Of a stretch of DNA of 64,000 bases, positions 1 through 9,876 are shown piece after piece. The DNA is taken from positions 1-64,000 of the forward strand of contig CACKBL010000003.1 of assembly GCA_902598305.1 (NCBI GenBank), in the 5' to 3' direction. The notes under the pieces are model-generated. The model was not told the DNA's origin. It did not search any database and saw only the letters and a program-made list of their open reading frames with translations. The DNA is from an uncultured Bacteroidota bacterium (GTDB lineage: Bacteria > Bacteroidota > Bacteroidia > Flavobacteriales > Flavobacteriaceae). The first letter of the stretch is position 1. Each line of letters begins with the position of its first letter. The position numbers were made by a program, and so were the translations under genes.

Positions 1-27
1 AATGCTTCTTTAAAGCTTTAAAATCTT

Positions 28-62
28 TCGCCTCCTGCCTAAATGTGGGAGGTTTTTTTTTT
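28..62 (+). terminator. Rho-independent terminator of an upstream gene
   Basis: CCTCC ... GGAGG stem followed by a long T run (ggaggtttttttttt). Confidence 0.6.
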
Positions 63-100
63 AAACTGCCAAAAAATATTTAAAAATTTTAAAAAAAACA

Positions 101-130
101 TTTGGAGTTTAGTAAGAATACTTATATTTG
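101..130 (+). promoter_or_regulatory. Bacteroidota-type promoter (-33 TTTG / -7 TAnnTTTG)
   Basis: TTTG at 101-104, 18-nt spacer, TATATTTG at 123-130, 61 nt before the ATG at 192. Confidence 0.6.
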
Positions 131-191
131 CACTCATATGTTAATCATAAAAATTTAAAAAAAAGCATTATTAACTAATTATTTATCTAAA

Positions 192-2390
192 ATGAAAAAA
201 GGTTTATTAAGTCTTTTGGCGGTTGCACTAACGGTTGTTGGCTGTCAAAACTATGATGATCAGTTCGATGAACTGTCAGATCAAATTACTGCTCTTTCGG
301 GCACTGTACAGGGTTTATCCTCTGTTGCAGATCAAATTACAGCGTTATCAAGCACTGTTAATGGTTTAGCCACTGCGGCTTCCGTTTCCGGATTGCAAGG
401 TGACATTACAACTATTAAAGCTGCAGTTGATGCACTTACAGCTTCTTTAGCTGACGTTGCTACTGCCGCCGATTTAGGAATTATTTCTTCGACTTTAGCT
501 GATGTTCAAGCTGATGTTAAAGAATTATTAGCTGCTAACGCGGTTATCAATCAAAATATAACAATTAATAACGTTGCTACTTTAGAATATGTAGAATCAT
601 TAATTAGCACTGATGCTGATGATCCTAACGTGATAGTAAATGGTACAGTTATTGTAAGTGTTGATGAAACAGATTTTTCTGGTGGTGCTGCACAGATTGC
701 CAGAATTAAGGCTGTTACTGATAAACTTGCTACTTCGCTTAAAACAGTTACTATTACAAACACATATTCACCTTCAACAGTTTTGTCTTTTGCTAATTTA
801 GCTTTTGTTGATAACGATCTTGTTATTAACGGAAACACTAATTTAGCGGATGGCGATGCATCGAATGATGTATTAAGAACTGTAACAGGCGATCTTACAA
901 TTTCTAATATTACTGGTGATATCGATTTAAGCTTACTAACTTCTGCAGATGACGTTACCGTACCAGGTGGTGCTGGCGTTACTGCTCTTAGAATGGGTTC
1001 AATTACAGCTGCATCGCTTTCTACAGCAGGTGCTGTTAAAGGTCACTTAAATCTTGTTAGTGCTACCCAAGTAGATGCTGGTCTTTCAAAAGTTGCTAGT
1101 ATAGTTGCTGATTATGCTACAGATATCGATTTTTCTGCAGCTGCAACAGTTACTGTTCAAGCTGCTAGAGCTGCTACTATTGATATTGCAGGAACAACAT
1201 TAACTGGTGACTTAAATGTTACTGCTTCAGCTACAACTGTAGTTAAGGCTGTTGCTCTTACTTCAGTAGGTGGTTCTATTGTAACTGGTAATTTAGCCGA
1301 ACTTCATTTAACTAAGTTAAGTTCAACTGGAACTATGACGTCTGGTGCTAAAGTTATGGACTTGAGTGCGCTTGCTTCTCAGAAAGCTACTGGAGCCTCA
1401 AATTCAGCTACAGCTGGTTCTCCTATAACATTATCGAGAATCACAAACTTTAACGCGCCTAAGCTTGATACTTCTGGAGTTGTTTCTATTGTTGCAGCCA
1501 CAGATATAACAATTAAAGACCATAGTGCTAGATCTAACATTTATGCGCTTGCTGCGAAGAATATGACTATTTCCGCTCTTGCGGCAACCAATAGTGTTTC
1601 TTTTGACAAGAGTGCTACCGCTTTTCCTGCACTTGTTGATTTAAATGTTACTGGTGTTGACGCTGGTTCTGGACCATATATTACAAAGCAGACCAACAGT
1701 GTTTCCATCACTTCAGATGTTTTAACAACATTAACTACAGCTGGGTCTATAAACGATGTAAGATTACACGGTGCTGCTAAGTTGACTTCTTTAAGTACTT
1801 CAGGTTACATTAGAGATTTCGAACTTATAGGAGCTACAACTTTAACTACTGCTGGTATTGGTCACGACCACATTGAGGGTTCAGATGCTGCAAGTTTAAG
1901 AATTTCAGGTGCTTCTAAGCTTACTACTGTTGCGCCTACGGCTCTTGATGAAGTAGGTACTGTAATGCTTACGGGTTTACCTAAGATGACATCTTTAGAC
2001 CTTAGTTCTATGAAAACGCTTCCAATTTTAGGTGCATACACCATTACTATTAGTAGTACGGGTCTATCTGCATCTTATGGAATAGCAACTGCTGCTACGA
2101 CAACTACAGATGCGTTTTCAGATAAGATTTATTCTGATGATTTAATGACGTTGAAGCCGTTAATGACACTTGCAGCTGCTACTAGTGCAGTTACATATAC
2201 GTTAGCTGGAGATATGATTACAAATGTATCTACTAGAACTTTTGATGCAAACGGAGTTGCAGGTACTGCTTCCACTTCAACTGCAACATTAGAACAAGTT
2301 CTTCATGCATTAGGAGGTCAATTCCGAGCTGCTACAGCAATTACAACACCTGTAAGCGAAGAAGATTTCGCTCATGTTGCTGCTGAATAA
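192..2390 (+). CDS. Large surface lipoprotein with N-terminal coiled coil and repetitive beta-rich (beta-helix-like) body
   Basis: Lipobox LTVVGC; heptad-like repeats DQITALSxTV; Ser/Thr/Ala-rich repetitive body; own promoter and terminator. Confidence 0.7.
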   Translation: MKKGLLSLLAVALTVVGCQNYDDQFDELSDQITALSGTVQGLSSVADQITALSSTVNGLATAASVSGLQGDITTIKAAVDALTASLADVATAADLGIISSTLADVQADVKELLAANAVINQNITINNVATLEYVESLISTDADDPNVIVNGTVIVSVDETDFSGGAAQIARIKAVTDKLATSLKTVTITNTYSPSTVLSFANLAFVDNDLVINGNTNLADGDASNDVLRTVTGDLTISNITGDIDLSLLTSADDVTVPGGAGVTALRMGSITAASLSTAGAVKGHLNLVSATQVDAGLSKVASIVADYATDIDFSAAATVTVQAARAATIDIAGTTLTGDLNVTASATTVVKAVALTSVGGSIVTGNLAELHLTKLSSTGTMTSGAKVMDLSALASQKATGASNSATAGSPITLSRITNFNAPKLDTSGVVSIVAATDITIKDHSARSNIYALAAKNMTISALAATNSVSFDKSATAFPALVDLNVTGVDAGSGPYITKQTNSVSITSDVLTTLTTAGSINDVRLHGAAKLTSLSTSGYIRDFELIGATTLTTAGIGHDHIEGSDAASLRISGASKLTTVAPTALDEVGTVMLTGLPKMTSLDLSSMKTLPILGAYTITISSTGLSASYGIATAATTTTDAFSDKIYSDDLMTLKPLMTLAAATSAVTYTLAGDMITNVSTRTFDANGVAGTASTSTATLEQVLHALGGQFRAATAITTPVSEEDFAHVAAE

Positions 2391-2407
2391 TTTAGATAAC
2401 TAATAAG

Positions 2408-2444
2408 TTTAAAAAACCCTCGTATTCCGAGGGTTTTTTTTATT
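2408..2444 (+). terminator. Rho-independent terminator
   Basis: AAAAAACCCTCG TATTC CGAGGGTTTTTT: near-perfect stem plus T run. Confidence 0.85.
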
Positions 2445-2471
2445 TTTACCTTTAACTAAATAGCTTATTTA

Positions 2472-4832
2472 ATGCAAAAAAGTTATAGAGATTACAAGCA
2501 AATTGCAAATTATCTATTTGTAATATTATATATTGTTACGGGATCTTTATCTAATTATGGCGCAATAGATATTCTTGCGCCCCAGTGGATATATTTCGGT
2601 AGTATAAATATATTAGTGTGTTGTTATATTTTATTTTTTTCTTCAAACGACTTTAAAGAACCCTTTGTAAAGTTATTCTCCACATTTTACATCTACTTTT
2701 ACATATTCTATTTCCTTTGGAATATGTTTTCATATTTCTATGCTGTTAATCCAGTTGAGACTTTGATTAATCTTCCACGTTTAGGTAATACTTTTTTTGC
2801 AGTTTTCTTCTGTTATTTATTGATTTCAAATATTAAAAACAAACTAAATTTCATTTGTTTAATCTTTTTCTTTTTTCTTTTAGCTGAAATGATATCCTAC
2901 TATTACGATTTATCAGAGGTTTATCCAGTTCAAGGTTTAAGGGTAATTGCTATAAAGGGTTTTGCAGGCAATAAAAATATTACTGCAGCCTCTATTGCCT
3001 TTAAAATCCCATTCGCCATTTATTTATTAATAACATCCAAAAAATTGGTATTCAGGGTAATAACATTTCTTATTTCAGTTGCTGGAATTCTCGCAATCTC
3101 ACTAATTGAAGCTAGAGCTGCTATTCTTAGTACTGTTATTGTATTGTTATTACTAATCTCCTTTTATGTTTATAAAATTATTTACGAAAAAATTAATTTT
3201 AAAATTGCTTCAAATAAAATTTTGACAATCATTTCGCCTTACTTAATCGCCTTTCTATTAAATATTTTTGCCACTAGTTTTGCTAACGATAAATACAGGA
3301 AAGTTGCAATCACAGATACGCTTGGAAAAATTTCTTTTACCGAAGAATCTTCCAATGGTAGATTTAATTATTGGGGAGATGCATGGCAATACATAAAGCA
3401 AAATCCCATATTCGCCTCTGGGTTGGGTAACTGGAAAATTGAATCTATTGAGAAAGGTAAAGAACATATATCAGGATATACTGTTCCATATCATGCTCAT
3501 AACGATTTTATACATGTTTTTACGGAAACCGGAATTTTTGGTGGTTTATCCTATTTGGCATTATTTATTCTTATAACATATTATGTGTTTTTAATTTTCA
3601 AGAACGAGCACAATCATGAATCCCCATTTTCTTTACAAAAATTTATTTTAATTTTACCTCTAATTGTATATGGAGTTGATGCATTATTAAATTTCCCAGT
3701 CGCGAGACCATTAATGCAATCCTCTTTGGCTATCTATTTAGGACTTATTTTAGCCATTCATGTTAAAAACAAAGTGTTTGTAGAATCAAATAAAAATAAT
3801 TCAAACAGTACCTTATTTACAAAAGTTTCTTTGTTTCTAACTCTTACTTTGCTCATTCCTGGACTGGCTATTCATATTATATCATACAAATCCTTAACTC
3901 AACAAGGTAGATTATTATATGAATTCAACAATGCACAATATACCTATACTAGAGCCGAATTAGATGAAATATCTCATGATTTCCCAAATCTTACCGAAAC
4001 GGCAATGCCAATAAAAGCAATGAAGGCAAGATATTATTGGCTATCTGGGAATAAGCAGGAGGCGCACAAAATGGCTTCTTTAGGCTCACTAGATAATCCT
4101 AAAATACATTTTGCAGATAATTTAAAAGCAACGTTTTTTCTTGAAGAAAGTAAAATAGATAGTTCATTTTACTATGCCAAAAAGGCTTTCGATGGACTTC
4201 CTAATAATATGCCACACTATGATATTTATATGAGAACACTCGCTTATAAAAGGGATGCTCCTGCTATCAATGAGGCATTTGAAAGAGTTCGAAAATTAGC
4301 TGGTGACACTAAAGGAATATGGACGATCTATTTGAGGACTTTAGCTCTAACAAGAAGTCTTGGAGATCCTTTTTCAATGGCCAAAGCTCAAGAAGCTTTC
4401 AATATGTATCCAACAGATGATAATGTATTTCAACTTTACAGAATTTTGACCTATGGACAAGCTAGGATTGCTGAGGCAGATAAATTGTCAGCAGATGCAA
4501 AGATTCTTTTTGATAAAGGTGAATATATGCAGGCCTCGATTCTTTATATCCAAGCTTTTGATAAAGATCCGTTGAGATATGAAATATCTCTAAATGCAGC
4601 CTTTTCATATTATAATTCGAAAGATTACATTAATGCCCTCAAATATTTCGGTTTGTCAATCCAATCTAAAAATCCTGAGACAATTCAAAAGGGTATGAGA
4701 TATAAAGCTTTAACCCTTTTAAATCTTGGTGATGATGGCGCAGCCTGCGCAGAGTTTATTAAATTGATTGGCAAATTCCCAAAAAGAATGTATCAGCAAG
4801 AATTTAATAAATATTGTAGACGAAAAAATTAA
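2472..4832 (+). CDS. O-antigen ligase / Wzy / PglL-like membrane protein with C-terminal TPR region
   Basis: Multiple TM helices; large periplasmic loop with 'GLGNWKIE...VPYHAHNDFIHVFTETGIFGG' typical of the Wzy_C family; TPR-like C-terminus. Confidence 0.75.
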   Translation: MQKSYRDYKQIANYLFVILYIVTGSLSNYGAIDILAPQWIYFGSINILVCCYILFFSSNDFKEPFVKLFSTFYIYFYIFYFLWNMFSYFYAVNPVETLINLPRLGNTFFAVFFCYLLISNIKNKLNFICLIFFFFLLAEMISYYYDLSEVYPVQGLRVIAIKGFAGNKNITAASIAFKIPFAIYLLITSKKLVFRVITFLISVAGILAISLIEARAAILSTVIVLLLLISFYVYKIIYEKINFKIASNKILTIISPYLIAFLLNIFATSFANDKYRKVAITDTLGKISFTEESSNGRFNYWGDAWQYIKQNPIFASGLGNWKIESIEKGKEHISGYTVPYHAHNDFIHVFTETGIFGGLSYLALFILITYYVFLIFKNEHNHESPFSLQKFILILPLIVYGVDALLNFPVARPLMQSSLAIYLGLILAIHVKNKVFVESNKNNSNSTLFTKVSLFLTLTLLIPGLAIHIISYKSLTQQGRLLYEFNNAQYTYTRAELDEISHDFPNLTETAMPIKAMKARYYWLSGNKQEAHKMASLGSLDNPKIHFADNLKATFFLEESKIDSSFYYAKKAFDGLPNNMPHYDIYMRTLAYKRDAPAINEAFERVRKLAGDTKGIWTIYLRTLALTRSLGDPFSMAKAQEAFNMYPTDDNVFQLYRILTYGQARIAEADKLSADAKILFDKGEYMQASILYIQAFDKDPLRYEISLNAAFSYYNSKDYINALKYFGLSIQSKNPETIQKGMRYKALTLLNLGDDGAACAEFIKLIGKFPKRMYQQEFNKYCRRKN

Positions 4833-6226
4833 TGAAGATTCGTCAAATTTGTTGTATAGGAGCGGGTTTTGTTGGTGGTCCAACAATGTCGGTAATAGCC
4901 CACGAGTGCCCTAATTTAAAGGTTATTGTTGTGGACAGTAATTCGGATAAAATAAAATCCTGGAATTCTAAATCTCTTGATAATTTACCAGTATATGAAC
5001 CAGGGCTCAAAGAAATTATAAAAAAAACAAGAAATAAAAATCTATTTTTTTCTCATAAAATTGATGAAGCTATTTTAAACTCCGACATAATTTTTATGGC
5101 AGTAAATACCCCTACAAAAACAAGCGGAAAGGGTAAAGGTTTTGCGGCTGACCTTACTAACGTTGTTGAGTGCACTAAAAAAATTGCACTTGTTGCAAAA
5201 AGCAGTAAAATAATTGTTGAAAAGTCAACATTACCAGTAAAAACTGCTGAAAAAATAAAGGAGATTTTGACCCTTTATAACAAAGAAACAAATTTTGATG
5301 TAGTTTCAAATCCTGAGTTTCTTGCTGAAGGTACTGCAATTGAGAATTTATATAAGTCTGACAGGGTTTTAATTGGTGGTGAAAACACAATTTCAGGTAA
5401 AAAAGCTGTTGATGCAATAGTCAGTATTTACAAAAAATGGATACCAGAAAATAAAATTTTGAAGACAAATATTTGGTCTTCTGAACTAGCAAAGCTAGCC
5501 TCAAATGCCATGTTGGCTCAAAGAATATCCTCTATCAATAGTCTTTCTGCATTATGTGAAAAGACTGGAGCTTCTATACAAGAAATATCAAAAGCTATTG
5601 GAATGGATTCCAGGATAGGTCCAGAATTTTTAGAGGCATCTGTAGGTTTTGGAGGTAGCTGTTTTAAGAAAGATATTTTAAATCTTGTGTATTTAGCTAG
5701 ATTTTATGGTTTGAATGAGGTAGCAGATTATTGGCATGCTGTTGTTAAAATTAATGATTACCAAATGAAACGATTCACTAAAGAAATTCAGAATAAACTG
5801 AAAAATATTAATGACAAAACTATCTCTATTTTGGGGTGGGCTTTTAAAAAGCAAACTAATGACAGTAGAGAATCCCCATCTATTTATGTGTCTAAAAATT
5901 TAATTGAAAGTGGCGCCAATTTAAAAATATATGATCCAATGGTACCTCATCATAAAATTATCAGTGATTTACAAAATTTATTCGTTATATCCGGTTATAA
6001 AAAAAAGCAAGTAAAAAAGTTACTAGAAAAAATTTCTATTAGTAAATCATTAGAAGAATCACTAATAAAATCTTCTGCCATTGTAATTATTACAAATTGG
6101 GATGAATTTTTAAATTTTAACTGGGAAAATTATCACCTAACAAATACACCAAAGCCTATAATTTTTGATGGCAGGAATGTTATTAAAACTAGTGGATTTG
6201 ATAACATGTACTCTTTAGGTAATTAA
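4832..6226 (+). CDS. ugd: UDP-glucose 6-dehydrogenase, animal-type
   Basis: GAGFVGGPTMSVIA; VYEPGL; ASVGFGGSCFKKDILNLVYLARFYGL; AFKKQTNDSRESPSIYVSK. Confidence 0.9.
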   Translation: MKIRQICCIGAGFVGGPTMSVIAHECPNLKVIVVDSNSDKIKSWNSKSLDNLPVYEPGLKEIIKKTRNKNLFFSHKIDEAILNSDIIFMAVNTPTKTSGKGKGFAADLTNVVECTKKIALVAKSSKIIVEKSTLPVKTAEKIKEILTLYNKETNFDVVSNPEFLAEGTAIENLYKSDRVLIGGENTISGKKAVDAIVSIYKKWIPENKILKTNIWSSELAKLASNAMLAQRISSINSLSALCEKTGASIQEISKAIGMDSRIGPEFLEASVGFGGSCFKKDILNLVYLARFYGLNEVADYWHAVVKINDYQMKRFTKEIQNKLKNINDKTISILGWAFKKQTNDSRESPSIYVSKNLIESGANLKIYDPMVPHHKIISDLQNLFVISGYKKKQVKKLLEKISISKSLEESLIKSSAIVIITNWDEFLNFNWENYHLTNTPKPIIFDGRNVIKTSGFDNMYSLGN

Positions 6227-6265
6227 AAAAAGTAAAAAAAGTACTTGTTTTTAATTTTATTTTTG
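6225..6265 (+). promoter_or_regulatory. Promoter region with 22-nt element AAAAAAAGTAAAAAAAGTACTT, also found at 25143
   Basis: 22-nt sequence at 6225-6246 is identical to 25143-25164; TATTTTTG (TAnnTTTG) at 6258-6265. Confidence 0.6.
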
Positions 6266-6295
6266 TAATATTGTACCAGATAATAATTATAAATA

Positions 6296-6805
6296 TTGCT
6301 TAATAAGTTAATTACTTCCAAAACCCGGTTGCGCCTATTAATAAAATTTTTCATTAATCAGGCCAACCGTGGTTATTTGAACGGTCTAGCTGCAGAATTT
6401 AATGAATCTACGAATTCAATTAGAAAGGAGTTAAATCATCTATCTGAGGCTGGATACCTTGAAAAATATAAAGACAATAACAAAATAGCTTACAAGGCTA
6501 ACATTAGGCATCCAATGTTTGAAATATTACAAAAAGTTGTGCTTAAACATTTAGGTTTGGAAGAGATTATTGATCACGTTCTAGCCCAAATTGGTGAGGT
6601 TAATGAAATTCATGTCCTAGGTGACTATGCAAAGGGTATCGATACAGGTTTAATTGAGGTCCTTTTAATTGGTAACGAATTAAATACAAAATATTTAACC
6701 AACCTAGAGGAGAAAATAGAAAAATTGATTGAACGAAAGGTTCAGTTTATAATTAGTAACCGAAAATCATCCGAGCAACACTCTATTTTATTATATCAAA
6801 AATAA
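6296..6805 (+). CDS. Winged-helix / ArsR-like regulator at the head of the polysaccharide operon
   Basis: TTG start; HTH-like 'YLNGLAAEFNESTNSIRKELNHLSEAGYLEKYKDNNKIAYKAN'; position before the glycan genes. Confidence 0.6.
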   Translation: MLNKLITSKTRLRLLIKFFINQANRGYLNGLAAEFNESTNSIRKELNHLSEAGYLEKYKDNNKIAYKANIRHPMFEILQKVVLKHLGLEEIIDHVLAQIGEVNEIHVLGDYAKGIDTGLIEVLLIGNELNTKYLTNLEEKIEKLIERKVQFIISNRKSSEQHSILLYQK

Positions 6806-6808
6806 AAA

Positions 6809-7807
6809 ATGTTAGACAATAGCAAAATCCTTATTACTGGTGGGACTGGTTCATTCGGGAAGTGTTTTGTAAATATGACTCTTAAAAGATTTAATCCTAA
6901 ATGTATTTTCATTTATTCTAGAGACGAAATGAAACAATGGGAAATGGCTGAAGAATATAAAAATGACGACAGGATTAAATTTATAATTGGTGACGTAAGA
7001 GATAAAGAGAGACTTTCCCGCTCCTTAGATAGTATTGATTATGTTGTTCATGCCGCTGCAACCAAAATTGTTCCAACTGCCGAATACAATCCATTTGAAT
7101 GTGTTAAAACAAATATAAATGGAGCAATGAATGTTATTGATACTTGTATCGATAAGAAAATTAAAAGGGTAGTTGCTCTTTCAACTGATAAAGCTTGTAA
7201 TCCAGTTAATTTGTATGGTGCTACAAAACTCGCATCTGATAAGTTATTTATTGCAGGAAGCTTAAGTCATAATAATTCTAACACCAAATTTTCGGTTGTT
7301 AGATATGGAAATGTTATGGGTTCAAGAGGATCAGTAATTCCTTTTTTCTTAAATAAGAGAAAAGAGGGTCAATTACCTATTACAGATCTTAGAATGACAA
7401 GATTTATGATTTCGCTGGAACAGGGAGTAAATCTTGTTTGGCATGCATTTGAAAACATGTTGGGAGGAGAAATTTATGTAAAAAAAATTCCCTCTATAAA
7501 AGTCACTGATATAGCTAAAGTAATTGCACCCGAGGCTAAAATTAAAGTCATTGGAATAAGGCCAGGTGAAAAGTTACATGAGCAGATGATAAATTACGAG
7601 GATGCACCTCATACATATGAGTATGAAGACTATTTCAAAATTTTACCAGCGATTAATAGTTTATCAAAAGATAAAAAGAGGATAGGAAAAGGAGTAAAGG
7701 TTGTAGAAGGATTTACTTATACATCTGATAATAATGATGAATGGATGGATAATAAAACGCTGTTGAATTGGTTAGAATCAAATATTAATAAAATTGGTGC
7801 TATTTAG
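6809..7807 (+). CDS. pseB: UDP-N-acetylglucosamine 4,6-dehydratase (inverting)
   Basis: ITGGTGSFGKCF; SRDEMKQWEM; AAATKIVPTAEYNPFECVKTN; LSTDKACNPVNLYGATK. Confidence 0.9.
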   Translation: MLDNSKILITGGTGSFGKCFVNMTLKRFNPKCIFIYSRDEMKQWEMAEEYKNDDRIKFIIGDVRDKERLSRSLDSIDYVVHAAATKIVPTAEYNPFECVKTNINGAMNVIDTCIDKKIKRVVALSTDKACNPVNLYGATKLASDKLFIAGSLSHNNSNTKFSVVRYGNVMGSRGSVIPFFLNKRKEGQLPITDLRMTRFMISLEQGVNLVWHAFENMLGGEIYVKKIPSIKVTDIAKVIAPEAKIKVIGIRPGEKLHEQMINYEDAPHTYEYEDYFKILPAINSLSKDKKRIGKGVKVVEGFTYTSDNNDEWMDNKTLLNWLESNINKIGAI

Positions 7808-7809
7808 TT

Positions 7810-9876
7810 ATGAAAACTATACTTTTTGCTGGCGGAACCAGTCTATTAGCATATTCATGGACCCTGAAATCCAACCATAATTATAACTATATTCTTGCTA
7901 CACACAAAAGGAAAATAAAAGAAAATAAATATAAAACACTTGATTTAGATTTTTCGCAAGGATCTGTGCTTTCCAGAAAAATTGAGGACAACGATATTGA
8001 TATTATTATAAATTGCATTGGATTAACAAATGTTGAGGATTGTGAATCAAATATTAAAATGGCAGATTATGCTAATATTCAAATTGCAAAATCCTTAGCT
8101 AGCACATGTAGCAAAAAGAAAATCAAGTTTATTCATATTTCCACAGATCACCTGTTTGATGGTACAAAGTCCTATTACACAGAGAATGACATCAAATCAC
8201 CCCTTAATAACTATGCGAAAACAAAAAGTCAAGCTGAGGACGAGATATTAGCATTAAATAAAGATGCTCTTATCATTAGAACTAATTTTTTTGGTTGGGG
8301 ACCTAGTTATAAGAATTCATTTTCCGATAAAATTCTTAAGTACCTAGAATCAGATAAAAAAATAGAATTATTTGAAGATGTTTTCTACTCTCCAATTTCT
8401 GTAGATGAGCTTAAAAATCAAATTTTTAAACTTATAAAATTAAATGCCAAAGGAATTTTTAATGTAGCATCCAATGAAAGAATTTCAAAATATCATTTTG
8501 GACGTCAAATTGCAAAAATTTTTGGATATTCTGAAGATTTAGTCTTCAAAGCCAGCATAAATAACTACAAGAATTTGACAAGAAGGCCCAGAGAAATGAG
8601 TTTAAGCAATCACAAATTAAATACATTCACTGGCGGTACGGTTCCATCAATTGAAAAGCAACTAGAAAAATTAAAAAATGAAAGAAATTATGACGAGGAA
8701 AGACACATAATTCCCTATGGGCGACAAGATATCTCCCAAACAGATATAGACTCTGTCATTAAAGTTTTAAAGTCTGATTTTGTAACTCAAGGGCCTATAA
8801 TACAGCAATTTGAAAATAAAGTTGCAGAATATTGTAACTCAAAGTATGCATATGCATGTAATAGTGGAACAAGTGCATTACATATAGCCTGTTTATCTTT
8901 AGGAGTTAAGAAAGGTGACTTAGTTTGGACAAGTCCAATATCGTTTGTTGCCTCTTCAAATTGTGCTCTTTACTGTCAAGCAGATGTTGATTTTGTAGAT
9001 ATTGATTCCCAAACTAACAACATGTCACCAAAATTTTTAGAAGATAAATTAAAATTAGCCAAAAAAAGTGGGAGGCTTCCAAAGGTTGTTATACCTGTTC
9101 ATCTCTCTGGCCAAAGTTGTGATATGAAAAAAATTCATAAGTTAAGTATTGAATATGGTTTTAAAATCATTGAAGATGCTTCACACGCCATTGGGGCAAA
9201 ATACGAAGGTCATCCCGTTGGTGACTGTAGGTACAGTGATATAACTGTTTTTAGCTTTCACCCAGTAAAAATAATTACTACATGTGAAGGTGGGATGTGC
9301 CTAACTAATGACCCAGAATTATCTGTCCTCATATATAGATATAGGAGCCATGGGATAACACGTCAGCCATCTCAAATGACGAAAGTCCCGGATGGTCCCT
9401 GGTATTATGAGCAACTAGAACTTGGTCTTAATTATAGAATGAATGATGTTCAAGCCGCTTTAGGTCTTAGTCAAATGTCTAGATTAGATGAATTTGTGGA
9501 GCAGAGACATTATATTGCTAACAGATATGATGAATTACTTTCAGATTCCATAGTTGAAACACCAAAGGTTTTTAAAGATTCAATTTCTTCGTGGCATCTT
9601 TATATAATAAGACTAAAGGCAAACAAAAAAACATCACATAGGCAACTATTTGAAAAATTTAGAACAGCTGGTATATTAGTAAATATCCATTATATACCAA
9701 TCTACAGGCAACCATTTTATAAATCTCTCGGTTTTTCAAAAAGCGATTATCCTGAGGCAGAGAAATATTATAGTGAGGCTATTAGCATTCCTATTTTTCC
9801 TGGTTTAAAGGAAACTGAACAGGATAAGGTTATTTCTTTAATAAAAAAACCAGTAGGATTTCAAAATTTATTTTGA
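7810..9876 (+). CDS. Fusion: N-terminal RmlD-like SDR reductase + C-terminal PseC-like aminotransferase
   Basis: N-term: FAGGTSLL, STDHLFDG, YAKTK. C-term: IPYGRQDISQTDIDSV, VTQGPIIQQFE, NSGTSALHIA, SFHPVKIITTCEGGM. No stop between domains. Confidence 0.85.
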   Translation: MKTILFAGGTSLLAYSWTLKSNHNYNYILATHKRKIKENKYKTLDLDFSQGSVLSRKIEDNDIDIIINCIGLTNVEDCESNIKMADYANIQIAKSLASTCSKKKIKFIHISTDHLFDGTKSYYTENDIKSPLNNYAKTKSQAEDEILALNKDALIIRTNFFGWGPSYKNSFSDKILKYLESDKKIELFEDVFYSPISVDELKNQIFKLIKLNAKGIFNVASNERISKYHFGRQIAKIFGYSEDLVFKASINNYKNLTRRPREMSLSNHKLNTFTGGTVPSIEKQLEKLKNERNYDEERHIIPYGRQDISQTDIDSVIKVLKSDFVTQGPIIQQFENKVAEYCNSKYAYACNSGTSALHIACLSLGVKKGDLVWTSPISFVASSNCALYCQADVDFVDIDSQTNNMSPKFLEDKLKLAKKSGRLPKVVIPVHLSGQSCDMKKIHKLSIEYGFKIIEDASHAIGAKYEGHPVGDCRYSDITVFSFHPVKIITTCEGGMCLTNDPELSVLIYRYRSHGITRQPSQMTKVPDGPWYYEQLELGLNYRMNDVQAALGLSQMSRLDEFVEQRHYIANRYDELLSDSIVETPKVFKDSISSWHLYIIRLKANKKTSHRQLFEKFRTAGILVNIHYIPIYRQPFYKSLGFSKSDYPEAEKYYSEAISIPIFPGLKETEQDKVISLIKKPVGFQNLF

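Noticed and set aside
551-838. Minus-strand ORF inside the 192-2390 lipoprotein, and similar antisense ORFs throughout (e.g. 1862-2044, 5175-5417, 37243-37728, 61544-62047)
   Set aside because: Shadow ORFs opposite well-supported coding frames with no recognisable domains.
192-2390. Surface lipoprotein as a target of the Bacteroidota O-glycosylation sequon D-(S/T)-(A/I/L/V/M/T)
   Set aside because: I read the protein for the motif and found only LDTSG, which does not satisfy the third position. The link to the glycan locus stays speculative.
4832-6226. Animal-type UDP-glucose dehydrogenase as eukaryote-to-bacterium gene transfer
   Set aside because: The animal-type form is already known in Bacteroidota, so it is not evidence of a recent event here.
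6241-6265. TTG at 6245 as a -33 box for the regulator promoter
   Set aside because: It is only about 10 nt from the TAnnTTTG box, too close for the usual 17-23-nt spacing.
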